From positions 1-64,000 of the forward strand of contig JAOAGO010000012.1 in assembly GCA_026415715.1 (NCBI GenBank): 64,000 bases of DNA, read 5' to 3'. This document shows, piece after piece, positions 43,872 to 50,719 of this stretch; position 1 is the stretch's first letter; each line of letters opens with the position of its first letter. The translations under genes and the position numbers were made by a program. The notes beneath the pieces were generated by a model. The model did no database searches. It saw only the letters and a program-made list of their open reading frames with translations, and had not been told where the DNA came from. The stretch comes from Chitinophagaceae bacterium (GTDB lineage Bacteria; Bacteroidota; Bacteroidia; Chitinophagales; Chitinophagaceae).

Positions 43872-45299
43872 ATGAAAATCTGCGTATTACAGCCGGATTA
43901 TTCCACAACCGGGGTGGATTACAAAAATTATGATCCCCCCCGTAATCTTTCTAAACTGCTGCCCGAACATGAATTCCATCATGTATTTCTGAATAAGCTG
44001 ACTACCTACAGGCAGTTAAAAAATTTATCAAAACAAGGCTATGACATATTTGTGAATTTGTGTGAGGGGTATCTTGAGTGGGAGGTGCCCGGAATAGATG
44101 TCATCTATTCACTGGAAATGCTGAATCTTCCATTTACCGGACCGTCAAGCGCTTTATATGATCCTTCCAAAGAACTGATGAAATATATAGCGTATTGTGA
44201 AGGCGTTTTAACCCCTGCCTATGTTCCCGTGAGCAGCATGCAGGACATTCGTGAAGTTTTGCACACACTACGCTTTCCGCTTTTTGTAAAACCTGCAAAA
44301 GCCGGCGACAGTCTTGGCATTGATGAACTTTCTTTGGTAAGAAATGAAAAAGAGCTGGAATTAAAATGCATCGACATACTGGAAGAGTACGGGCCGTTGC
44401 TGGTAGAAGAGTTTATAGAAGGCAGAGAATTTACGGTGTTGGTTGCCGCAAATCCCGATGGTCACAGTTGCCGGGTTTTCCGGCCGCTTGAATATGTATT
44501 TCCCGAAGGAAAAACATTTAAAACATATGCGCTGAAAACATCCGAACTGCACCCGGAATGCAATAAGCCTTGTGATGATCCGGAGCTGGATTCCCGGTTG
44601 CGAAGCGCAGCAGAAAAAATTTTTAAAGGGTTTAACGGAGTGGGATATGCCCGGCTTGATTTTCGGATAAATGAAAAAAAAGAAATTTTCTTTCTCGAGA
44701 TAAATTTTACCTGTTCGGTTTTTTATTCAGACGGCTATGAAGGCTCGGCGGATTTTATATTAAAATATGATGGTATAGGCCAGGCCGGATTTCTGAAACA
44801 TATCATTGAGGAGGGCTTGGCAAGACACCGAAGAAATGTAAAACCGTTTACCATAAAAGGCAATGCCATTTCCGGTTACGGCATTTATGCCACAAGAGAT
44901 ATCAAAAAAGGAGAAATAATATTTCACGGTGAAGGCAAAGCGCAGCGGCTGATTACCCGACGGTTTGTAGAAAAAAACTGGAATGAGGAAGAAAAAATAA
45001 TGTTTCGCCGCTATGCTTATCCCGTAAGCCGTGAGTTGTATATATTATGGGCCGAAAACCCGCAGGAATGGTCGCCCCAGAATCACAGTTGCAGCCCGAA
45101 CAGCGCTTTTGACGGCCTTAACGTATTAGCTATAAAAGATATACGTAAGGGCGAAGAAATTACGCTTGATTATGCCGAATTTATGGATGAAAATATGGAG
45201 CCATTTGTTTGTCACTGCGAATCAGAAAACTGCCGGAAAATAATTACCGGTGTTCCCAACAATTCTTTAACAACCCGTGAAGTAAATTTGCAGAAATAA
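43872..45299 (+). CDS. ATP-grasp ligase - SET domain fusion (mirror order)
   Basis: 475 aa with the same two domains as the previous gene, reversed. ATP-grasp at about 1-320: NLCEG (62-66), Lys140 (FVKPAKAGDSLGI), Glu179-180 (VEEFIEGREFT), Asp263 (ARLDFR), Glu276/Asn278 (FLEINFTC). SET at about 330-460: GYGIYATRDIKKGE, NHSCSPN (404-410), EITLDY (429-434) and post-SET CxCx4C (447-454). The SET motifs are canonical here. The two ATP-grasp parts share VE(K/E)FIEGREFT and both have a Cys soon after the metal Asn. No signal peptide. Probably acts with its neighbour. Confidence 0.87.
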   Translation: MKICVLQPDYSTTGVDYKNYDPPRNLSKLLPEHEFHHVFLNKLTTYRQLKNLSKQGYDIFVNLCEGYLEWEVPGIDVIYSLEMLNLPFTGPSSALYDPSKELMKYIAYCEGVLTPAYVPVSSMQDIREVLHTLRFPLFVKPAKAGDSLGIDELSLVRNEKELELKCIDILEEYGPLLVEEFIEGREFTVLVAANPDGHSCRVFRPLEYVFPEGKTFKTYALKTSELHPECNKPCDDPELDSRLRSAAEKIFKGFNGVGYARLDFRINEKKEIFFLEINFTCSVFYSDGYEGSADFILKYDGIGQAGFLKHIIEEGLARHRRNVKPFTIKGNAISGYGIYATRDIKKGEIIFHGEGKAQRLITRRFVEKNWNEEEKIMFRRYAYPVSRELYILWAENPQEWSPQNHSCSPNSAFDGLNVLAIKDIRKGEEITLDYAEFMDENMEPFVCHCESENCRKIITGVPNNSLTTREVNLQK

Positions 45300-45418
45300 A
45301 CGCTTTGCCTCTTTTTTAGTCTGAAATAAAGGGTATTGTCGTTAAGCTTGATGATTTAGCCCTTTATTTACCCTGCACTTACTTACTACCCGTTGTTCGG
45401 CAAAAAGGATAAAATTTT

Positions 45419-46312
45419 ATGGCACGGATGACGATTCTGAAAAACATGGTTTGGGAGTACAGATACAGGCTGGCTCTTACCTATCTTTTGTTTACACTGG
45501 AAATGGGGGGCCATCTTCTTCGGCCTTTTTTTCTGGGGATGGCGGTAGATGACCTTATTAAGGGAAGTTATCGGGGTTTGGTTTTATTAACGGCCATTCA
45601 TTTGATTTGGTTAACGATAGGTACCATCCGTTTGCGTTTTGACACGAGAACCTATACGGCCATATACACTTCGCTGGTTACAAAATTTCTTTTGCGACGG
45701 GTTCAGAAAAATGATGTTTCAAAGCTCAGCGCCCACTCTTCGCTGGCCCGTGAACTGGTTGACTTTCTGGAGTACGACCTTATATACATCATTGAAGCTT
45801 TTTATAATATTGCCGGCTCGCTCATTCTTTTGTTTTTTTATGAGTCTTCCGTTGTGCTCATTTGTTTATCGGTATTATTGCCGGTTTTAGCCGTCAGTTA
45901 TTTCTATGGAAAGAAAATGAAGGTTCTGAACAAACAAAAAAATGACGAGCTGGAAAAACAGGTAGATATCATTTCCACTGGCAACAGCCGCCTGATAAAA
46001 AGGCACTATGATGCGCTGCGGCAATGGCAAATACGAATCAGTGATCAGGAGGCCTGGAATTTCGGGATTATGGAAGTTTTTGTCATTCTGGTAATTGTTT
46101 TTTCGTTGGTGGTAACCAGCAAATTCTCAACCGGAACACTTGAGGCCGGTATGTTAATTGGTATATACAGTTATATTCAGCGATTTGTTTCCGGGCTGGA
46201 CACCATTCCATACGTTGTTCAGAAATTTTCTTCCTTAAAGGATATTATCCGCAGAATTGAATGGGATGATGAAAAATGTTCTCAAGGTTCACTTATAAAA
46301 GAAGTGGCTTAG
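45419..46312 (+). CDS. ABC-type six-helix membrane domain without ATPase
   Basis: 297 aa with about six transmembrane helices and the layout of an ABC exporter membrane domain (FFLGMAVDDLIKG after helix 1, long cytoplasmic helical extensions, LEAGMLIGIYSYIQRFVSGLDTIP near the end). The protein ends where the nucleotide-binding domain should begin; no Walker or signature motif is present, and no ATPase gene is adjacent. It resembles the stand-alone six-transmembrane family (ABC_membrane_3). It lies 119 bases after the ATP-grasp-SET gene, same strand, so a shared pathway is plausible. Confidence 0.72.
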   Translation: MARMTILKNMVWEYRYRLALTYLLFTLEMGGHLLRPFFLGMAVDDLIKGSYRGLVLLTAIHLIWLTIGTIRLRFDTRTYTAIYTSLVTKFLLRRVQKNDVSKLSAHSSLARELVDFLEYDLIYIIEAFYNIAGSLILLFFYESSVVLICLSVLLPVLAVSYFYGKKMKVLNKQKNDELEKQVDIISTGNSRLIKRHYDALRQWQIRISDQEAWNFGIMEVFVILVIVFSLVVTSKFSTGTLEAGMLIGIYSYIQRFVSGLDTIPYVVQKFSSLKDIIRRIEWDDEKCSQGSLIKEVA

Positions 46313-46363
46313 CTTTCGCTTTCCGGTTTGTTCATTTTATAACCGGGTTGTTGAGTTCAATGT

Positions 46364-46798
46364 TTAAATACAGTTTTTGCAGGTGCCTTCGGCCACCACC
46401 TCAAGTCGGTTCAGCCGGTATCCTTTGGGCAGCTTGATATCCGGGGTATTTGTTTCATCAAGGCAATATGTGTTTTGACAAATGGTGCAGATAAAATGAA
46501 TGTGATGGTCAACATGCCTGCCTTCGGAGCAATTTTCTTTGCACAATGCATACAGCACGGAGTTATCGGAAGTGGGTATGCTGTGAATGATTCCTTTTTC
46601 CAGAAAGGTTTGCAGCGTTCGGTATATGGTGACCCGGTCAAATCTTTCCCCGGTCTTTTTTTCAATATCCGCATGGGCCAGCGCCCCCGGCTGTTCAATA
46701 AAGAGTTTTAAAATTTGTTTTCGGCTTTCCGTTACACTGAGCTTGTGTTTGCGCAGAAAATCAGAAATTTTGGCAATATGGCTTAACCTGGAGGCCAT
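46364..46798 (-). CDS. Fur-family metalloregulator (Zur/Fur type)
   Basis: 144 aa. The N-terminal winged helix (KHKLSVTESRKQILKLF, RVTIYRTLQTFLEKG) is followed by the metal-binding dimerisation domain with HHIHFICTIC and the C-terminal CKNC pair, giving two CxxC structural zinc sites. A zinc (Zur) or iron role cannot be decided; lack of a long His run and the neighbours (SCO, His-rich MerC) lean towards zinc or copper. It is the second gene after sco (25-base gap). A GCAAC-N3-GTTGC palindrome upstream of sco may be its operator. Confidence 0.88.
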   Translation of the reverse strand: MASRLSHIAKISDFLRKHKLSVTESRKQILKLFIEQPGALAHADIEKKTGERFDRVTIYRTLQTFLEKGIIHSIPTSDNSVLYALCKENCSEGRHVDHHIHFICTICQNTYCLDETNTPDIKLPKGYRLNRLEVVAEGTCKNCI

Positions 46799-46823
46799 AA
46801 TGAGAGTATAAAATTAAGCGATT

Positions 46824-47432
46824 TTATTCTTTTAACAGTTTGCGGGCATTTTTAATCAGTTTGTCCACTTCGCTTTGTTTTAACCCGTCATAAACAGCTC
46901 TCACATCGCCTCTTTTATCTACCAGTGCCCAGAATTGCGTGTGCAGAAAATCATCATCGGCGTTTTTCAGGTTGTTGGCAGGGTCATCAATGGTATAACT
47001 GAGCCGCGCCATGTAATAAAGGCTGTCTTTTCTTCCGGTCAGAAATATCCATTTTCGGGTATCTACCTGCAATGAGTCGGCGTATCGCTTCAGCACAGCC
47101 GGAGAGTCGGTTTCGGGATCGCAGGTGTGCGAAAGAATGAGAAAATCCTTTTCGTTTTTTAAAGCCTCATATACTTTTTTCATGTTTTGATTCATGAGCG
47201 GACAAATTCCTTTGCAGGTAGTAAAAAAAAACTCGGCTACAAACACCTTCCCTTCCACATTTTTTCTGGTTACGGGTTGTCCGTCCTGATTTATAAACCT
47301 GAACTCCCTGATGGAGCTGATAGGTGGAATTTTTTTTTGCCCGTATCCGGGAATCAATAAGGTCATAGTATAGTAAAAGCCCAGCACGAGGGCTGTAAAA
47401 AAAATAATATAAAACCAGGCTTTTTTAGACAT
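46824..47432 (-). CDS. SCO1/SenC-like copper chaperone
   Basis: Membrane-anchored thioredoxin-fold protein that delivers copper to the CuA site of cytochrome oxidase or handles redox. An N-terminal helix (about 5-27) anchors it; the copper motif CKGIC (Cys73, Cys77) and His164 (FLHTQFW) complete the ligand set. SHTCDPETDSPAVLKRYA is typical of SCO. It has 202 aa. First gene of a unit with the Fur-family regulator, and divergent from merC. Confidence 0.9.
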   Translation of the reverse strand: MSKKAWFYIIFFTALVLGFYYTMTLLIPGYGQKKIPPISSIREFRFINQDGQPVTRKNVEGKVFVAEFFFTTCKGICPLMNQNMKKVYEALKNEKDFLILSHTCDPETDSPAVLKRYADSLQVDTRKWIFLTGRKDSLYYMARLSYTIDDPANNLKNADDDFLHTQFWALVDKRGDVRAVYDGLKQSEVDKLIKNARKLLKE

Positions 47433-47448
47433 AAGCCTTTTTTCGTTG

Positions 47449-47456
47449 CAAAGATA
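47449..47456 (-). promoter_or_regulatory. TATCTTTG -7-like box for sco-fur
   Basis: Exact TANNTTTG on the minus strand, 16 bases before the SCO start. One GTTGC half-site (47445-47449) overlaps it. Confidence 0.45.
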
Positions 47457-47472
47457 GTTTACCTGAAATAAT

Positions 47473-47480
47473 TAATTTTG
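47473..47480 (+). promoter_or_regulatory. TAATTTTG -7-like box for merC
   Basis: Exact TANNTTTG on the plus strand, 34 bases before the merC-like start. Its last base is the first base of the GCAAC-N3-GTTGC palindrome. Confidence 0.45.
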
Positions 47481-47492
47481 CAACATAGTTGC
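47480..47492. promoter_or_regulatory. Candidate Fur-family operator
   Basis: GCAAC-ATA-GTTGC is a perfect 5-bp inverted repeat with a 3-base spacer, lying on the predicted transcription start of merC. A further GTTGC copy is at 47445-47449. The encoded Fur-family protein is the likely ligand; this is inference from location and symmetry. Confidence 0.45.
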
Positions 47493-47514
47493 TTTTAGAT
47501 AATTTGTTTTTTTT

Positions 47515-47907
47515 ATGAAACGGCGGATTAATTGGGACGCTTTGGGTATTGGTGCTTCGCTGGCCTGCGCCATTCACTGTGCGGTTTTGCCTTTGTTTCT
47601 GAATACGTTACCGCTTTTTGGCATCAATATTTTACACAATGTTTTTTTTGAAACAGCCATGATTGTACTGGCCTTGGCAATTGGGATTGTCTCGTTATGG
47701 CATGGATATCGCCGGCATCATCATCGGCTTATTCCGTTTTTATTCTTGGTATCCGGTTTTATTTTTCTTTTTCTGAAACAGTTTTTTTCTGAATCCTGGG
47801 CATGGCTGCTATGGCCGGCCGTTTTTTTAATTGTTTTGGCGCATTACCTCAATTTCAGGTTTTGCCGTTTACACAATCATGCGCATGAAGATGACTGCCG
47901 GCATTAA
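47515..47907 (+). CDS. MerC-domain membrane protein with His-rich tail
   Basis: 130 aa, four transmembrane helices. The MerC signature is at the N terminus, with Cys18 and Cys22 in LACAIHCAVLP at the first helix. The C-terminal tail CRLHNHAHEDDC is rich in His, Cys and Asp and could bind metal. MerC proteins import mercuric ion, but Bacteroidota chromosomal copies without mer genes probably handle zinc or another metal. It is divergent from sco-fur with a shared palindromic control region. Confidence 0.82.
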   Translation: MKRRINWDALGIGASLACAIHCAVLPLFLNTLPLFGINILHNVFFETAMIVLALAIGIVSLWHGYRRHHHRLIPFLFLVSGFIFLFLKQFFSESWAWLLWPAVFLIVLAHYLNFRFCRLHNHAHEDDCRH

Positions 47908-48010
47908 ATCATCACTGACTGATATTATGATTTATTGGTTTAAGTTTCTTCAAACGAAAAGGGCTTCATTATATTAATTTTTTTCTCTTTTATTTGGGCT
48001 ATTTTCCGGT

Positions 48011-48958
48011 TTATGATGCGGGTAACGGAAAGGCAATTCCGTTTTTCATTCGCCGGAATGATTTACGAATAAATATTTGGTTAAAAAAGGTTTGCTTTAT
48101 CATAATGTGCGGAAGCCGGTTTTGAAGTTGAATAATCTTTTCTACCGTGTCGGGTGTTTCGGGATAAAACTTCCTCATCTCACAAAGCGATCTGATTCTG
48201 AATTTTTTTATTAATGTCCAGATACCTGAAAAAATATATTCATTATGCAACAACTGATCTTCTCCGAGCTGACGAAGCAGACTGAGATATTCTCTGATTT
48301 CTACATCGGGGTTTTTGTAACATTGAGCGCTGACGGCTGATGAATCAACGCCTGTGCCCACCAACGGTTTATGAATATACTCAAAGCCCGGAACCAACAA
48401 GAGATAACGAATATAAAAATCAACATCTACAACCCATTTGAATTTGGGATTAAAAAACAATTCATTTTTTTTAAACATTACATTCGAAGGATGGCCAATC
48501 AGATTATCATAAAACAATAATAAAGGATCGTTCTGTAAACGCTTCAGCGCTTTGGCATCTAACCCCTTTTTTTGAACTCTGTTTTTTTCAAATTGAACCT
48601 CTGTAGTTCCGCAAAAAATAAAATTTGCTTTTTTTGTTTCTGAGGCAAATTCCCCTAACGAATCATGATGCAAAAACCAGTCATCATCATGCATCAGTTT
48701 GATCCATTCGTAGCGGGAATGCATGATGGCAGTATTCCAGTTTGTGGGAGTGCCGAGCGGAGCAGCATTTTTATAATACCGGATGGGCAACTCCTTTAAA
48801 TAAGGCAAAACCGCCCGCTCAACTTCTTTATTGGTTGAGTCATCGCAAATGACAATTTCATAGTTTTTATAGGTTTGTTTTTTTATGGAATCCAGAAGTC
48901 TTACAATTCCATAGGGCCGGTGATAAGCCGGGATACAAATGCTTATAAAAGTTGACAT
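48011..48958 (-). CDS. Family 2 glycosyltransferase
   Basis: 315 aa GT-A enzyme. The ATG at 48958 gives STFISICIPAYHRPYG at once, followed by YEIVICDDSTN, the DXD-type KLMHDDDWFL, and VVDVDFYIRYL. Donor and acceptor unknown; a surface glycan role is likely. An earlier TTG at 48976 would add 6 residues. It stands alone. The upstream gap to 49193 (235 bases) is AT-rich with no other feature seen. Confidence 0.85.
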   Translation of the reverse strand: MSTFISICIPAYHRPYGIVRLLDSIKKQTYKNYEIVICDDSTNKEVERAVLPYLKELPIRYYKNAAPLGTPTNWNTAIMHSRYEWIKLMHDDDWFLHHDSLGEFASETKKANFIFCGTTEVQFEKNRVQKKGLDAKALKRLQNDPLLLFYDNLIGHPSNVMFKKNELFFNPKFKWVVDVDFYIRYLLLVPGFEYIHKPLVGTGVDSSAVSAQCYKNPDVEIREYLSLLRQLGEDQLLHNEYIFSGIWTLIKKFRIRSLCEMRKFYPETPDTVEKIIQLQNRLPHIMIKQTFFNQIFIRKSFRRMKNGIAFPLPAS

Positions 48959-49193
48959 GAAGGCAAAATAGCTCAAACTTTTTTTTTATTGAAGAAAATT
49001 TTAATTAATACTATGCAAAAGTTTTCCCGTAGAACCTTTTGTTATTAAAAAAGTCAAGTTTTTTACCCTTTGTATGATAATGTCAGATTAAATATGATTG
49101 TCAAATTTTTCCGGTACATTATTTATGCTTTTGGTGAAATTTTCTTAAAATGATTTCGGACTTTTGAGAGGTCTTGAAAAAATTTGGCCATCT

Positions 49194-49619
49194 ATGAAAA
49201 TGTATATTTTGCCCCTGTTTTATTTTTTTATTTCCGTTATGTCTTTTGGGCAGAAAAAAAACGAGCAGCAAATCCGGTTGTTGCTGGAAAATCAGGTTGA
49301 GGCATGGAACCGTGGAGATAAGGAAGGATTTATGAAAGGATATTGGGAGAATGATTCGCTGATGTTCATCGGCAAAAACGGAATTACATACGGTTATAAT
49401 CAGGTTTTGGCCAATTATAAAAAATCATATCCCGATACTGCGGCCATGGGTAAACTAACATTCAGCGGACTAACGTTAAAACGGTTGTCGCCGCGTTATT
49501 ATTTTGTGGCAGGGCGATGGCATCTGAAACGAAGCATCGGCGATGCCGGCGGACATTTCAGTTTACTGCTCAGAAAATCGGGCAAACGATGGCTTATCGT
49601 GGCCGATCACAGCAGTTGA
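49194..49619 (+). CDS. Secreted DUF4440/SnoaL-like protein
   Basis: 141 aa. A signal peptide (about 1-19, ending SFGQ) precedes a cystatin-like alpha+beta barrel of the NTF2/DUF4440 kind (QQIRLLLENQVEAWNRGDKEGFM, then YYFVAGRWHL and GGHFSLLLRKSGKRWLIVADHSS). Such domains bind small ligands or act as dimer scaffolds; activity unknown. The end is 2 bases from the convergent small membrane gene. Confidence 0.75.
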   Translation: MKMYILPLFYFFISVMSFGQKKNEQQIRLLLENQVEAWNRGDKEGFMKGYWENDSLMFIGKNGITYGYNQVLANYKKSYPDTAAMGKLTFSGLTLKRLSPRYYFVAGRWHLKRSIGDAGGHFSLLLRKSGKRWLIVADHSS

Positions 49620-49621
49620 GC

Positions 49622-49843
49622 TTATTTCCAGATTTTATAAAAATACCTGAGCATTAAAATCAGAGCAAGAGTAATTCCCGAATAAAAGAGGATAGTATAA
49701 ATAACCGGTTTTCCCGAAGGATATCCGAGTTCAAAAAAAATGCCTCCGGTAATAGCGGCCAGCATCCAGAGAAAACCCAGGAATAATGAGACAGTAATTT
49801 TTCGCAAAAATTTTTTGACTTCCGGGTCCCATCCTCTTTCCAT
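49622..49843 (-). CDS. Small two-helix membrane protein
   Basis: 73 aa with two transmembrane helices (about 16-37 and 47-66) and a charged N terminus (MERGWDPEVKKFLRKI). Found as a hypothetical in Bacteroidota to my knowledge; no function recognised. Lies before the GH25 gene on the same strand, 54 bases downstream of it. Confidence 0.65.
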   Translation of the reverse strand: MERGWDPEVKKFLRKITVSLFLGFLWMLAAITGGIFFELGYPSGKPVIYTILFYSGITLALILMLRYFYKIWK

Positions 49844-49897
49844 AAAAAACGTTAAGCCGACAAGGTACTTTTTTTTGAATAAATCAACGGATTTTGA

Positions 49898-50662
49898 TTA
49901 AGGAATCAAGATGCGCCGGAAATCGGAAGAATCGCCGTTGAACACATTAAAATCAACAGGATGTTCAATACCGTTTACCCTGCCCTTGTCGCTATGTTGC
50001 CAGAAAAGCCAGCTTCGGGAAATTCGGGGCGCTTCGGGTCTGTAATAATGCGCCACCCATAAGGGATATTCATCAAACTCATTTCCCAGATAGCGGGTAT
50101 AAAAATCGGTGTTCGTATAAATAATCGGTTTTATGTTGTAATATTCTTCTACGGTTTGCAGCCATCGCTTTACTTCCCGCCGCAGCTGAGTTACTTCGGT
50201 TTCATTCAGTTGTTCCACATCCAGTACGGGCGGAAGGTCGCCTCGCTTTAATTCCACATGGCGTATAAAATTTTCTGCCTGCATCTTTCCGTCTTTTGAG
50301 GGATTAAAAAAGTGATATGCTCCACGAAAAATTCCGGTCTGCGCGGCTTTTTTCCAGTTACGCCTGAAATACGGGTCAAGATAACTAATGCCCTCCGTTG
50401 CTTTGATAAATACAAACCCGATGCGCACATCTTTCACCTTCATCATCTTTACTTCCTCCCACATGATGTATTTCTGATAGCGGGAAACATCAATGCCGTG
50501 AATGGAATAACCGGACGGAATATCAATTCCAAAAGCAGGGTATCGGATACGGCGCAACCGGAACGGATTTATCAGGAAAACGGATACGGCCACTGCAGCG
50601 AGAACAACCAGAAGCGCCCCTTTCCATATTTTGTATTTGCCGTTGGCAGTGCGTTTTCTCAT
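49898..50662 (-). CDS. GH25 lysozyme-like muramidase, membrane-anchored
   Basis: Cleaves the peptidoglycan MurNAc-GlcNAc bond by family. One N-terminal transmembrane helix (about 14-32) leaves the catalytic domain in the periplasm. The GH25 marks are GIDVSRYQ (Asp58), FVFIKATEG, RGAYHFF, and the catalytic PPVLDVEQ with Asp148 and Glu150. It has 254 aa. A GTG at 50686 would add 8 residues; the ATG at 50662 is preferred. No cell wall binding repeats. Confidence 0.9.
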   Translation of the reverse strand: MRKRTANGKYKIWKGALLVVLAAVAVSVFLINPFRLRRIRYPAFGIDIPSGYSIHGIDVSRYQKYIMWEEVKMMKVKDVRIGFVFIKATEGISYLDPYFRRNWKKAAQTGIFRGAYHFFNPSKDGKMQAENFIRHVELKRGDLPPVLDVEQLNETEVTQLRREVKRWLQTVEEYYNIKPIIYTNTDFYTRYLGNEFDEYPLWVAHYYRPEAPRISRSWLFWQHSDKGRVNGIEHPVDFNVFNGDSSDFRRILIP

Positions 50663-50719
50663 GATTTGGTTTCTCGTTGACGACACAAAGAAATCGAATG
50701 GTTTGATGAGAATAAAGTG

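Noticed and set aside
45419-46312. Pseudogene of a full ABC exporter
   Set aside because: The frame ends cleanly, the following 50 bases contain no remnant of an ATPase and fur converges at once; a stand-alone six-helix protein is more likely.
46323-46346. CCGGTT/AACCGG hairpin between the ABC-type gene and fur
   Set aside because: Short stem, 12-base loop, no T-tract; may be chance.
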